A DNA stretch of 64,000 bases from contig NZ_AXVD01000003.1 of assembly GCF_000482385.1 (NCBI RefSeq), forward strand, positions 223,602 through 287,601, read 5' to 3'. Positions 46,337 through 59,884 of the stretch are shown piece after piece; the stretch's first letter is position 1; each line of letters starts with the position of its first letter. The notes beneath the pieces were generated by a model that was not told the origin of the DNA, made no database searches, and worked only from the letters and a program-made list of their open reading frames with translations. Origin of the DNA: Nocardia sp. CNY236 (GTDB lineage: Bacteria; Actinomycetota; Actinomycetes; Mycobacteriales; Mycobacteriaceae). Made by a program: the position numbers and the translations under genes.

Positions 46337-46875
46337 ATAGTCGAGCTTAAGCATTACGAGCCCGATGTACACATTCGGACATTCCGGCCGGGTGGCGTCG
46401 AGGGTAGCGTGCGGATACACGAGGCGCGGTCTCGAGGCACTCGGGGCACGCAGTCGGTGCGAATTCGGTCGACGCGTCCCGAGCGATTCCGGCAACCCGG
46501 ATCCGGGCACCCGCCGAGCAAAACCCAGGATCGGTTACTCGATGGAGAAAGCCGAACAGTGGGCGGCGAATATGCACAATGAGCACAAGGTTTCGTGCTC
46601 GAGTGCCGACAGAAGCGAATTCTTAGGGTGGGCCGCCCAGGATTCTCGCAATCGAAAACCGAAGTCCTCGGAACGGAAACCAGCACAGCCCCGAGGGTCG
46701 CGCGGTATGATCGCCGTGCACTGTGGCAGTCCGCTGCTGGAGTGTGCTCGGCGTATCCCGGCGCAGTCGATACCACCGCCGGCGCAGTCGGCACCGCGCA
46801 GTCGGGCAAGAAGTGTTGTGTGACATCAGCACACCCGAATGCTGTTCGCTACCCGAGGTGCGTAGGCTGCGCAGT
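46337..46875. other. Intergenic region between mntR-like gene and ribF
   Basis: About 540 bp of divergent intergenic DNA. I see no credible coding sequence; open frames here (such as 46365-46823) have no family features. TAGGCT at 46863-46868 lies 7 bases before the ribF GTG at 46876 and is probably its -10 box. Confidence 0.4.
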
Positions 46876-47844
46876 GTGCAGAGATGGCGAAGTCTCGACG
46901 AAGTGCCTGCAGACTGGAGACGTTGTGTCCTCACGATCGGTGTGTTCGACGGCGTGCACCGCGGTCACGCGCAGTTGATCAGTCGTGCGGTGAAGTCCGC
47001 TGCCGCGCGTGGCGTGCCTGCGGTGCTGATGACCTTCGACCCCCACCCCATGGAAGTGGTTCGCCCTGGTACGCATCCAGCGCAGCTGATCACGTTGGCC
47101 CGCCGCGCCGAACTGGCCGAACAGTTGGGTGTCGATGTGTTCTGCGTCATACCGTTCACCCAGGAATTCATGAAACTGACCGCCGCGCGCTATGTCCACG
47201 ATTTGCTGGTCGAGCGGTTGCATGTGGTCGAGGTGGTGGTCGGGGACAACTTCACCTTCGGCAAGAAGGCGGCGGGCACAGTGGCGACCATGAACGATCT
47301 GGGTCGCCGCTTCGGTTTCGAGGTCGACGCGGTGACGCTGCTCGGTGAGCACGCGGTGACCTTCTCGTCGACCTATATCCGCGCGTGCGTCGATGCCGGC
47401 GACATGGTGGCCGCCGCCGAGGCATTGGGTCGTCCCCATCGTGTCGAGGGTGTCGTGGTGCACGGCGACGGTCGCGGCAAGCAGCTCGGGTTTCCTACCG
47501 CGAATGTCGCTCCTCCGATGCATGCAGCGGTTCCTGCGGACGGGGTGTATGCCGGCTGGTTCACGGTGCTCGGCTCCGGCCCGGTCATAGGGTCCGTGAA
47601 GCCTGGCGATCGAGCGATGGCCGCGATCTCGGTGGGCACCAACCCGACCTTTTCCGGTCGTGCCCGTACCGTCGAGGCGTTCGTGCTCGACGGCGAGGCC
47701 GACCTCTACGGCCAGCACGTCGCGATCGATTTCGTCGATCATGTGCGTGCCCAGCGGGCCTTCGATTCGGTCGACGAGCTCACCGAAACCATGGGCCGTG
47801 ATGTGGAAACTGCCCGCAAGATCCTGACAGCCGACGCACGGTGA
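46876..47844 (+). CDS. ribF: Bifunctional riboflavin kinase/FMN adenylyltransferase
   Basis: 322 aa from GTG 46876, giving VQRWRSLDEVPADW like the mycobacterial protein; the longer frame is discarded. It converts riboflavin to FMN and FAD. The N-terminal nucleotidyltransferase has VLTIGVFDGVHRGHAQLI and FDPHPMEVV, with the late SSTYIR; the C-terminal kinase domain shows LGFPTANVAP and SVGTNPTFSGRARTVEAFVL. Downstream comes rpsO. The stop lies in a 25-bp tandem duplication (47841-47890). Confidence 0.95.
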   Translation: MQRWRSLDEVPADWRRCVLTIGVFDGVHRGHAQLISRAVKSAAARGVPAVLMTFDPHPMEVVRPGTHPAQLITLARRAELAEQLGVDVFCVIPFTQEFMKLTAARYVHDLLVERLHVVEVVVGDNFTFGKKAAGTVATMNDLGRRFGFEVDAVTLLGEHAVTFSSTYIRACVDAGDMVAAAEALGRPHRVEGVVVHGDGRGKQLGFPTANVAPPMHAAVPADGVYAGWFTVLGSGPVIGSVKPGDRAMAAISVGTNPTFSGRARTVEAFVLDGEADLYGQHVAIDFVDHVRAQRAFDSVDELTETMGRDVETARKILTADAR

Positions 47845-47890
47845 CCGACTCGCGGCTCCCGCCGTGTGACCGACTCGCGGTTCGCGTCGT
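47841..47890. repeat. 25-bp tandem duplication at the ribF stop
   Basis: Two copies (47841-47865, 47866-47890), identical over the first 15 bases and near-identical afterwards. The ribF TGA (47842-47844) lies at the start of copy 1. Confidence 0.85.
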
Positions 47891-47922
47891 AGTGGTGATT
47901 TCGGTCCGAGACCTGAGTCCGG

Positions 47923-47928
47923 TAGGGT
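47923..47928 (+). promoter_or_regulatory. Putative rpsO -10 box
   Basis: TAGGGT about 90 bases before the rpsO ATG, leaving a leader of about 85 nt. The -35 region is weak. S15 often represses its own mRNA through such leaders, but I could not identify the structure. Confidence 0.4.
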
Positions 47929-48018
47929 GCAGCTCGGGTTTGCTGCGGTCCGCGGCGGCGCCTGTGCCGGGTAACCGGGAATTCGAGCGCGGAACTGAGA
48001 CAGAGGAGTGGATGCCTC

Positions 48019-48288
48019 ATGGCGCTGACCACCGAGCAGAAGTCGGCGATTCTTGCCGAGTACGGCCTGCACGAAAAGGATACCGGCTCACCAGAGGCGC
48101 AGATCGCGCTGCTATCCAAGCGGATCGCGGACATCACCGAGCATCTGAAGACTCACAAGCACGACCATCACACGCGTCACGGCTTGATGGCGTTGATCGG
48201 TCGTCGCAAGCGGCTGTCGAAGTACCTGCAGGACAAAGACATCAACCGCTACCGATCGCTGATCGAGCGCCTCGGCTTGCGGCGGTGA
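48019..48288 (+). CDS. rpsO: 30S ribosomal protein S15
   Basis: 89 aa, the standard length. It binds 16S rRNA helix 20-22 early in 30S assembly. Signature segments: [34 protein letters not shown], then [28 protein letters not shown] and a final [18 protein letters not shown] lies about 10 bases upstream of the ATG. Confidence 0.97.
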   Translation: MALTTEQKSAILAEYGLHEKDTGSPEAQIALLSKRIADITEHLKTHKHDHHTRHGLMALIGRRKRLSKYLQDKDINRYRSLIERLGLRR

Positions 48289-48386
48289 CCGGACACGGTT
48301 CGCGGTGCCGGCGCGTCCGTGCCGGCCAGTGATGGTCCGTCTGCGAGCAGGCGAGGCCCGGGGTATCGGAGCCGGTGCGCAGTGAG

Positions 48387-48408
48387 CCGGCCGGCGGATG
48401 CCGGCCGG
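48387..48408. terminator. GC-rich hairpin downstream of rpsO
   Basis: A perfect 9-bp stem of GCCGGCCGG type closes a GGAT loop about 100 bases after the rpsO stop. There is no U tract. It may end or attenuate the rpsO transcript. Confidence 0.55.
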
Positions 48409-48762
48409 CGGGCGGTTGACGCCGGGGCAGCCCAGCGGCCGGTGGCCCGGCAGAATCCGGCCCTGCGGTCTCGACGACCCGAGGCAGTCGACAGTTCGGC
48501 CAACGGGGAGACGTACACTCTCCTCGTTGGCTTCTCGTGTATCCGGGCGCACGCCGCCTCGCCGCACGACAACATTGCACAGCCGTATGCACCCGACCGC
48601 GTGGCGTCGGTCTTCGGTAGTGGCCTTTCGGCAGCGATGTCGCGCCGTCGGGCTTCAATCGATGACCGCCTCCGCGTCGCTGTTTCCAAGGGGATTCGGC
48701 CGGGTGCGCGCGTCGCGGCCACGACGGTCGCCGTGCGCCCGTATCCGGTACGGCTGACGACG

Positions 48763-48795
48763 GCCGGCTCGCGCCGACACGGCGCTCGAGCCGGC
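48763..48795 (+). promoter_or_regulatory. pnp leader hairpin
   Basis: Outer stem of 9 bp (48763-48771 with 48787-48795) and inner stem of 5 bp (48772-48776 with 48780-48784) around an ACA loop, with a CT bulge. It ends 23 bases before the pnp ATG. PNPase genes in other bacteria are autoregulated through leader hairpins cut by RNase III; this is the obvious counterpart here. Confidence 0.6.
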
Positions 48796-48818
48796 GAAGA
48801 CGAGAGGTTGAGAGAAGA

Positions 48819-51095
48819 ATGACCGAAACAACCGAACGACGGACCTCGGCCATCGAGGTCGAGCCCGGAGTGTTCGAGTCCGTCGCGCTGATCGACAACG
48901 GCAGCTTCGGCACCCGTATCATCCGATTCGAGACCGGCCGTCTGGCCCGGCAGGCCGCCGGTTCGGTCGTCGCCTACCTGGACGACGAGACGATGCTGCT
49001 GTCGGCGACGACGGCGGGCAAACAGCCCAAGGACCAGTTCGACTTCTTCCCGTTGACGGTGGACGTGGAGGAGCGGATGTACGCCGCGGGGCGTATTCCG
49101 GGGTCCTTCTTCCGTCGTGAGGGTCGCCCGTCCACAGACGCGATCCTGACCTGCCGGTTGATCGACCGCCCGCTGCGCCCGTCGTTCGTCGACGGGCTGC
49201 GCAACGAGATCCAGGTCGTGGTCACTGTGATGAGCCTGGACCCGAAGGACCTCTACGATGTGGTGGCGATCAACGCCGCGTCCGCGTCCACCCAGATCGC
49301 CGGCCTGCCCTTCTCCGGCCCGGTCGGCGGCGTGCGCGTCGCGTTGATCCAGGGACAATGGGTCGCTTTCCCGACCGCGGAGCAGCTCGAGAGTGCGGTC
49401 TTCGACATGGTCGTGGCCGGCCGGGTGGTCGAATCCGGTGACGTGGCCATCATGATGGTCGAGGCCGAAGCCACCGAGAACGTCATGGCGTTGGTCGAAG
49501 GGGGCGCGTCGGCACCGACCGAGGCGGTCGTGGCCGAGGGGTTGGAAGCCGCCAAGCCGTTCATCGCTCGACTGTGCCGGGCGCAGCGGGACCTCGCCGA
49601 GCTGGCCGCCAAACCCACCGAAGAATTCCCACTTTTCCCACCGTATGGCCCGGATGCGTACGAGGCTGTCGAGGGCGCCGCGGCCCGCGAACTCGCAGAT
49701 GCGCTGAGCATCCCGAGCAAGCAGGAACGCGAGGAAAAGATCGACGAGATCAAACTGGCCGTCCTGGACCGTCTCGGAGATGCTTTCGCCGGGCGCGAGA
49801 AGGAAATCGGCGCGGCGTTCCGTTCGGTGACCAAGCACCTGGTGCGTCAGCGCATCCTGTCCGATGGCTTCCGCATCGACGGTCGCGGATTGGCGGATAT
49901 CCGCGCGCTGTCCGCCGAGGTTGCGGTGGTGCCGCGGGCGCACGGCTCGGCATTGTTCGAACGCGGCGAAACGCAGATTCTGGGCGTCACCACTCTGGAC
50001 ATGGTGAAGATGGCGCAGCAGGTCGATTCGCTGGGCCCAGAGACCAGCAAGCGCTACATGCATCACTACAATTTCCCGCCGTTCTCCACCGGTGAGACGG
50101 GCCGGGTCGGTTCGCCCAAGCGGCGCGAAATCGGACACGGCGCGCTGGCGGAGCGAGCGCTGATGCCGGTGCTGCCCAGCCAGGAGGAGTTCCCGTATGC
50201 CATCCGACAGGTCTCGGAGGCGCTGGGCTCCAATGGCTCCACGTCGATGGGATCGGTGTGCGCCTCCACCCTGTCGTTGTTGAATGCGGGAGTGCCGCTG
50301 AAGGCGCCGGTCGCCGGTATCGCGATGGGCTTGGTTTCGGACAACGTCCGCAACGACAAGGGCGAAGACGAGGTCCGCTATGTCGCATTGACCGATATCC
50401 TCGGCGCCGAGGACGCGTTCGGTGACATGGACTTCAAGGTCGCCGGGACACGCGAGTTCGTGACCGCGCTGCAGTTGGACACCAAGCTGGACGGCATCCC
50501 CTCGCAAGTGCTGGCCGGTGCCTTGAGCCAGGCGCACGATGCGCGTACCACCATCCTGGACGTGATGGCCGAGGCCATCGCCACACCGGACGAGATGAGC
50601 CCCTATGCGCCGCGGGTCACCGCGATCAAGATTCCGGTCGACAAGATCGGTGAGGTGATCGGCCCCAAGGGCAAGGTGATCAACCAGATCACCGAGGACA
50701 CCGGCGCCAATATCTCGATCGAAGACGACGGCACCGTGTTCGTCGGCGCGACCGATGGTCCGTCGGCGCAGGCCGCGATCGACGCGATCAATGCCATCGC
50801 CAACCCACAGCTGCCCAAGGTGGGCGAGCGCTTCCTCGGCACGGTGGTCAAGACCACCGCCTTCGGGGCGTTCATTTCGTTGTTGCCCGGCCGGGATGGC
50901 CTGGTGCACATCTCCAAGCTCGGCAATGGCAAGCGGGTGGCCAAGGTCGAGGATGTGGTGAACGTCGGCGACAAACTGCGTGTGGAGATCGCCGATATCG
51001 ACAACCGCGGCAAGATCTCGCTGGTGCCGGTCGAGGAAAACGCCGAGGAGACCGGTGGGGACCCGGCCGACGCGAGCGCGGCCGGGACCGAGTAG
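48819..51095 (+). CDS. pnp: Polyribonucleotide nucleotidyltransferase (PNPase)
   Basis: 758 aa. A phosphorolytic 3'-5' exoribonuclease, also called gpsI in actinobacteria. Two RNase PH domains: the first begins [25 protein letters not shown] with [25 protein letters not shown]; the second has [41 protein letters not shown] and the catalytic-region [13 protein letters not shown] domain ([25 protein letters not shown]) and an S1 domain ([28 protein letters not shown]) follow. GAGAGAAGA precedes the ATG. The next gene starts 11 bp later. Confidence 0.97.
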   Translation: MTETTERRTSAIEVEPGVFESVALIDNGSFGTRIIRFETGRLARQAAGSVVAYLDDETMLLSATTAGKQPKDQFDFFPLTVDVEERMYAAGRIPGSFFRREGRPSTDAILTCRLIDRPLRPSFVDGLRNEIQVVVTVMSLDPKDLYDVVAINAASASTQIAGLPFSGPVGGVRVALIQGQWVAFPTAEQLESAVFDMVVAGRVVESGDVAIMMVEAEATENVMALVEGGASAPTEAVVAEGLEAAKPFIARLCRAQRDLAELAAKPTEEFPLFPPYGPDAYEAVEGAAARELADALSIPSKQEREEKIDEIKLAVLDRLGDAFAGREKEIGAAFRSVTKHLVRQRILSDGFRIDGRGLADIRALSAEVAVVPRAHGSALFERGETQILGVTTLDMVKMAQQVDSLGPETSKRYMHHYNFPPFSTGETGRVGSPKRREIGHGALAERALMPVLPSQEEFPYAIRQVSEALGSNGSTSMGSVCASTLSLLNAGVPLKAPVAGIAMGLVSDNVRNDKGEDEVRYVALTDILGAEDAFGDMDFKVAGTREFVTALQLDTKLDGIPSQVLAGALSQAHDARTTILDVMAEAIATPDEMSPYAPRVTAIKIPVDKIGEVIGPKGKVINQITEDTGANISIEDDGTVFVGATDGPSAQAAIDAINAIANPQLPKVGERFLGTVVKTTAFGAFISLLPGRDGLVHISKLGNGKRVAKVEDVVNVGDKLRVEIADIDNRGKISLVPVEENAEETGGDPADASAAGTE

Positions 51096-51106
51096 TACTG
51101 GTCTGT

Positions 51107-52474
51107 GTGACGAAGAAGAAGACGACAACCCCTCTGCTCGACGCCGGGCAGGGGGGTTCGTCACTCGAAGCAACGGTGGACTCCGATAGCGGTGTGCGGC
51201 GCACGGTGCTGCCCGGTGGATTGCGGGTGGTCACCGAGCGCCTACCCGGAGTGCGGTCGGCCTCTGTGGGGATCTGGGTAGGGGTCGGCTCGCGCGACGA
51301 GGGTCCCACCGTCGCCGGCGCCGCGCACTTCCTGGAGCATCTGCTGTTCAAGGCGACACCGACCCGCTCGGCGCTCGACATCGCCGAGGCGATGGACGCG
51401 GTCGGTGGCGAACTCAACGCGTTCACCGCCAAGGAGCAGACCTGCTACTACGCGCATGTCGTGGACGAGGACCTGGCGTTGGCCGTGGACATGGTCTCGG
51501 ATGTGGTGCTCAACGGATTGTGTCGCTCGGTCGATGTCGACGTGGAGCGTCAGGTGGTGCTCGAGGAGATCGCCATGCGCGACGACGATCCCGAGGATCT
51601 GGTCGGCGACTCGTTTTTGACCGCATTGTTCGGCGACCACCCGATCGGGCGACCGGTCATCGGCTCCATGGCATCCATCGAGGCCATGCGTGCTGGCCAG
51701 TTGCGCTCCTTCCACGGGCGCCGATACCGGCCGGATCGGATGGTGGTCGCGGTCGCGGGCAATGTGGATCACGATCGCACCGTGGAATTGGTGCACCGTG
51801 CTTTCGAGCAACGGCTCGACCCGGCCGGAACGCCCGCGCGGCGTCGCGAGGGTCGATTCCGTCCGCAGGGTGATCCGGTGCTGCAGCGCAACCACCGCGA
51901 CACCGAGCAGGCGCATCTCGCCTTCGGCGTCCGCGCTTTCGGGCGGCACGAGGGGCACGGGCGCTGGCCGCTGTCGGTGCTGAACACAGTGGTCGGTGGC
52001 GGGCTCAGTTCGCGTCTGTTCCAACGGATCAGGGAAGAACGCGGGTTGGCGTACTCGGTGTATTCCAGTGTCGACACCTTCGCCGACACCGGCGCGTTCT
52101 CGGTGTACATCGGCTGTCAGCCGGAGAATCTCGGCCAAGTGGCCGCGCTCGCACGCGGCGTCTTGGACGAGGTCGCCGCTGAGGGCATCAGCGAGGCCGA
52201 GTGCGCCCGAGCCAAGGGTTCGTTGCGGGGTGGCCTGGTCCTCGGCTTGGAGGATTCCGCCTCACGGATGAATCGCCTGGGTCGGAGCGAACTGAGCTAT
52301 GGCAACCATCGCAGTCTGTCGGAAACCTTGGCGCGTATCGACGCGGTCACCACCGAGGAGGTGGCCGAGGTCGCGCGCACCGTGCTGTCGCGTCCTTTCG
52401 CGGCGTCGGTTGCCGGACCGTACCGCCGGGTCCGTGATCTGCCCTTGGCTGTGCGGCGCCTGGTGCCGAGTTGA
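51107..52474 (+). CDS. M16-family zinc metallopeptidase (PepR-like)
   Basis: 455 aa from GTG 51107, 11 bp after pnp. The inverted zinc motif HFLEH is in AAHFLEHLLFKAT, with the downstream Glu in the E-Q-T-CYYAHV and LEEIAMRDDD region; the second half has RLFQRIREERGLAYSVYSSVDTF, the R/Y pair typical of M16B. Homologous to the mycobacterial protein encoded after pnp. The substrate is unknown; related proteins act as processing peptidases. Confidence 0.9.
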   Translation: MTKKKTTTPLLDAGQGGSSLEATVDSDSGVRRTVLPGGLRVVTERLPGVRSASVGIWVGVGSRDEGPTVAGAAHFLEHLLFKATPTRSALDIAEAMDAVGGELNAFTAKEQTCYYAHVVDEDLALAVDMVSDVVLNGLCRSVDVDVERQVVLEEIAMRDDDPEDLVGDSFLTALFGDHPIGRPVIGSMASIEAMRAGQLRSFHGRRYRPDRMVVAVAGNVDHDRTVELVHRAFEQRLDPAGTPARRREGRFRPQGDPVLQRNHRDTEQAHLAFGVRAFGRHEGHGRWPLSVLNTVVGGGLSSRLFQRIREERGLAYSVYSSVDTFADTGAFSVYIGCQPENLGQVAALARGVLDEVAAEGISEAECARAKGSLRGGLVLGLEDSASRMNRLGRSELSYGNHRSLSETLARIDAVTTEEVAEVARTVLSRPFAASVAGPYRRVRDLPLAVRRLVPS

Positions 52475-52601
52475 TCGGGCGCGGGTGGGCGCGTGCCGAC
52501 GCTCGGCCGGACGGCAGGTGGTGTCGGACGCGGACCATCGGCTCCCTGCGAGATGGTGAGCGCTCGCACAGATGCAGAGGGCAGAAGGTAGCGTCGGCGC
52601 C

Positions 52602-53714
52602 ATGAAGATTCGTGGGGCGGTCCTGGAGCGGACCTCGGCGCGTGCGCCATTCATCGAGTCGGCGCCGGTCACCGTCTGTGAACTGGACTTGAGTGCACCC
52701 GGGCCGGGTGAGTTGCTGGTTCGAATCGAGACAGCGGGGCTGTGTCATTCGGACCTGTCGGTCGTGGACGGTAGCCGGGTGCGCCCGATGCCGATGTTGC
52801 TGGGACACGAGGCCGCGGGAATTGTCGAAGCGGTCGGTTCGGATACCCCCGACATCGGGATCGGCCAACGTGTGGTGATGACCTTCCTACCGCGTTGCGG
52901 TGCGTGTGCCGGCTGTGCCAGCGGCGGGCGCACTCCGTGCGTGCCGGGCAGCCGGGCGAACAATGCGGGTGAACTTCTCGGCGGCGGGCGGCGGTTGGTG
53001 CGTGACGGCGTCGAGGTGCATCATCATTTGGGAGTATCGGCCTTCGCCACCTACGCGGTGGTAGATCACAGATCGGTGGTCGCCGTCGACGACGACGTGC
53101 CGCCGGAGGTTGCCGCGACGCTCGGTTGTGCAGTGCTCACTGGTGGTGGCGCGCTGCTGAACTCGGCCAAGCCCGGCGCAGGAGACCGGATCATGGTCGT
53201 GGGCCTCGGTGGTGTCGGAATGGCGGCGGTTCTGGTTGCCCTGTCGGAAGCATCCGACGGACACGAGGTCATCGCGGTGGACACCGTGCCGGAAAAACTC
53301 GCCCTCGCCCGCGAATTGGGCGTACACGCGGCCTATACCCCGGCCGAGATCGCCGAGCGCGGCGTGCAGGCCGAGATCGTGGTAGAGGCCGCGGGCGCGG
53401 TTCGCGCTTTCGAGACCGCGGTCGCGGCGACTGCTCCTGGTGGCACCACGGTCACCGTCGGTCTCCCCGCTCCCGATGCACGGGCGAGCATTTCGCCGCT
53501 GGCTCTGGTCGCTCAGGGGCGATCCATCGTCGGCAGCTACCTGGGCTCCGCCGTACCCGCTCGCGACATCCCCGAGTACGTCCGCAGGTGGCGGGCCGGC
53601 CGCCTTCCAGTGGAGCGACTCATTTCCGCACGGGTCGATCTGGCCGACATCAACCGCGCGATGGACGACCTCGCCGCCGGCCATGCCCTGCGCCAGATGA
53701 TCGTCGTCGACTGA
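52602..53714 (+). CDS. Zinc-dependent alcohol dehydrogenase, MDR superfamily
   Basis: 370 aa from ATG 52602; TAGCGT (52589-52594) is 7 bases upstream, so probably leaderless. The catalytic zinc ligands are in GLCHSD and LLGHEAAG, the structural zinc cysteines in CGACAGCASGGRTPC, and the Rossmann motif is MVVGLGGVGMAAVL. Acts on an unidentified alcohol, aldehyde or formaldehyde-thiol adduct. Confidence 0.88.
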   Translation: MKIRGAVLERTSARAPFIESAPVTVCELDLSAPGPGELLVRIETAGLCHSDLSVVDGSRVRPMPMLLGHEAAGIVEAVGSDTPDIGIGQRVVMTFLPRCGACAGCASGGRTPCVPGSRANNAGELLGGGRRLVRDGVEVHHHLGVSAFATYAVVDHRSVVAVDDDVPPEVAATLGCAVLTGGGALLNSAKPGAGDRIMVVGLGGVGMAAVLVALSEASDGHEVIAVDTVPEKLALARELGVHAAYTPAEIAERGVQAEIVVEAAGAVRAFETAVAATAPGGTTVTVGLPAPDARASISPLALVAQGRSIVGSYLGSAVPARDIPEYVRRWRAGRLPVERLISARVDLADINRAMDDLAAGHALRQMIVVD

Positions 53715-55123
<1,409 letters not shown>

Positions 55124-55162
55124 CCGCTGCGGCGCAGCGGCGTCGACGCTAGGCTCGGGCGC

Positions 55163-55615
55163 GTGTCTCGGCTGTTGATCGTTCATCACACTCCGTCGCC
55201 GGCGATGCAGGCCATGTTCGAAGCGGTCGTCTCCGGGGCCACCGACCCCGAGATCGAGGGCGTGGACGTGGTTCGTCGCGCGGCGTTGACCCTCACGCCG
55301 ACCGACATGCTCGAGGCCGACGGCTACGTGCTGGGTACCCCGGCGAATCTGGGGTATATGAGCGGCGCGCTCAAGCACGCGTTCGATGTGTGTTACTACC
55401 CGTGCCTGGACTCGACTCGCGGCCGCCCGTTCGGCGTGTACATTCACGGCAACGAAGGGACCGAGGGCGCCGAGCGCGGCATCGAGACCGTGACCACGGG
55501 TCTGGGGTGGCACAAGGTCGTCGCGCCGACGATCGTCTCCGGTCCACCGAGCATGGCGCAGCTCGAGAGCTGCCGGGAGTTGGGCGCCACGGTGGCAGCG
55601 CATCTGATGCGCTGA
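55163..55615 (+). CDS. Flavodoxin-like NAD(P)H oxidoreductase
   Basis: 150 aa from GTG 55163; TAGGCT (55150-55155) is 7 bases upstream, so leaderless. The start RLLIVHHTPSPAMQAMFEAVVSGA is the flavodoxin phosphate loop, and DGYVLGTPANLGYMSGALKHAFDVCYY is the FMN-binding second loop found in WrbA/NQO-type flavoproteins. Electron partner unknown. Confidence 0.82.
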   Translation: MSRLLIVHHTPSPAMQAMFEAVVSGATDPEIEGVDVVRRAALTLTPTDMLEADGYVLGTPANLGYMSGALKHAFDVCYYPCLDSTRGRPFGVYIHGNEGTEGAERGIETVTTGLGWHKVVAPTIVSGPPSMAQLESCRELGATVAAHLMR

Positions 55616-55624
55616 CCGGCCGGC

Positions 55625-56068
55625 TCAGTAGTAGTCCCTCGGATCCGGTTTGCGCATCTGGTCGCGCAACGCGCCGTGTACGGCATGCGACAGCCACGAA
55701 TTGAGCGACTGACCGCTTTGGGCCGCGGCCTCTTCCGCGCGAGCCTTCATCTGTTCGACCAGGCGCAGCGTGACCCGGCTGATGTCGCCGGTCATCTCCT
55801 CGAATGTCGGTGCCTCGTTCGTCGGGGTGTTCTTGCGCACATCCACGTGCGCGTCGGTGTCGTCGACCGAGACGTGAACCGTGTGGCCGTCGAGTGCCGA
55901 GCTGACCTCGCTCGCGAGATCCGATAGCGCGGCCAGGAGCACGAGCCGGGCCGAGTTCTCCGTCGCAGAGGCCAGCGTTGCTGCCGTTGCCTGGGTCGAC
56001 TCGTCGCCGAGTGCTGCTGCGGCGATCAGGTTCTCCCGCAGTTGAGCGGTGTATTTGGTCAGATCCAT
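55625..56068 (-). CDS. Orphan ribbon-helix-helix (HicB-antitoxin-like) protein
   Basis: 147 aa. The N-terminal half is helical, beginning MDLTKYTAQLRENLIAAAALGDE. The C-terminal RVTLRLVEQMKARAEEAAAQSGQSLNSWLSHAVHGAL is a ribbon-helix-helix DNA-binding unit like those in HicB- and Arc-type antitoxins. No HicA-like toxin lies next to it: the upstream gene is dapA and the downstream one is the flavodoxin. It probably represses its own promoter at 56068-56103. Confidence 0.75.
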   Translation of the reverse strand: MDLTKYTAQLRENLIAAAALGDESTQATAATLASATENSARLVLLAALSDLASEVSSALDGHTVHVSVDDTDAHVDVRKNTPTNEAPTFEEMTGDISRVTLRLVEQMKARAEEAAAQSGQSLNSWLSHAVHGALRDQMRKPDPRDYY

Positions 56069-56103
56069 GACAGCATTATGGTGTCAAGAATGACGTCAAT
56101 CAA
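56068..56103 (-). promoter_or_regulatory. Promoter and operator of the ribbon-helix-helix gene
   Basis: On the minus strand: -35 TTGATT (56103-56098), 17-bp spacer, -10 CATAAT (56080-56075), 6 bases, then ATG 56068, i.e. a leaderless promoter. Overlapping it are an inverted repeat TGACA/TGTCA (56068-56072 and 56082-56086, 9-bp gap) and a perfect TGACGTCA (56091-56098). Both could bind the protein. Confidence 0.65.
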
Positions 56104-56110
56104 GGGTTGA

Positions 56111-59076
<2,966 letters not shown>

Positions 59077-59141
59077 CTGCCGGCGGCGACCGGCAGATGC
59101 TGTGCCTCGCGGCGTGGTTGGAACCTCGGTATGTTCGGGGT

Positions 59142-59768
59142 ATGACACTGGCGCAGCGAGAACGTCGAGCACTCGTCGAGACGATGCGGTCGGCGGGGCC
59201 GGACGCGCCGACCCTGTGCGGTGAATGGACAGCACGGGACCTCGCCGCACACTTGGTGGTTCGCGAACGGCGGCCCGACGCGGCACCGGGCATCTTGCTG
59301 GGGCCATTGTCCGGCTACACCGCCAAGGTGCAGGCTCGAGTGGTGGGCACGTCGTTCTCGACATTGCTGGACCAGATATACGCCGGCCCGCCGTGGTGGT
59401 CACCGCTGCGGCCGATCGACGCTGTGGCCAACGTGACGGAGATGTTCGTCCACCACGAGGACGTGCGCCGGGCCGAATCCGGTTGGCAGCCGCGTGAACT
59501 GGCCACCGCCGATGCCGACACGCTGTGGGCACTGGTACGCAGGATGGGTTGGAGATCATATCGCAAGGCGCAGACCACGGTCGCATTGGCCACGCCGGAC
59601 GGCAGACGCGCGGTGGTGCGGTCGGTGTCCGGCTCCAGCGTGGTGACACTCACCGGCCCGCCCGCGGAACTGCTGCTGCATGCCTTCGGCCGGAACGAAG
59701 TTCGGCTGGAAACCACCGGTGCTCCGGACGAGGTCCGCGCCGTGCTGGATCTGGACCGCTCGATTTGA
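59142..59768 (+). CDS. TIGR03085-type metal-binding protein (mycothiol/DinB-like)
   Basis: 208 aa from ATG 59142; TATGTT (59130-59135) is 6 bases upstream. Helical-bundle fold of the mycothiol-dependent maleylpyruvate isomerase/DinB type: LAQRERRALVETMRSAGPDAPTLCGEWTARDLAAHLVVRE with the metal-ligand His, and MFVHHEDVRRAE with the second His cluster. Such proteins are thiol-dependent enzymes of unknown substrate. Confidence 0.83.
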   Translation: MTLAQRERRALVETMRSAGPDAPTLCGEWTARDLAAHLVVRERRPDAAPGILLGPLSGYTAKVQARVVGTSFSTLLDQIYAGPPWWSPLRPIDAVANVTEMFVHHEDVRRAESGWQPRELATADADTLWALVRRMGWRSYRKAQTTVALATPDGRRAVVRSVSGSSVVTLTGPPAELLLHAFGRNEVRLETTGAPDEVRAVLDLDRSI

Positions 59769-59884
59769 TCTGCCTGGCGCCGGATCGACCGGCAGGTGGG
59801 CGGCACCAGGGGCTTACCGGCGCGTGGCGGTGATACCAGTGTTGCGGATGGTCCGGGTGGGGTGGTTGCGACTAGCCTGAGGGC

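Larger units (their letters stand above)
48289..48818. other. rpsO-pnp intergenic region and pnp leader
   Basis: 530 bp without a convincing gene. It holds a strong hairpin (48387-48408), a possible pnp -10 box TACACT (48514-48519) and the long hairpin at 48763-48795. If that -10 is used, the pnp leader is about 290 nt. Confidence 0.5.

Noticed and set aside
46365..46823. Plus-strand open frame of 152 codons upstream of ribF
   Set aside because: No domain, poor codon character, and it lies in the divergent promoter region.
48319..48822. Plus-strand open frame of 167 codons in the pnp leader
   Set aside because: It crosses the two hairpins, is Arg-rich without motifs, and overlaps the pnp start.
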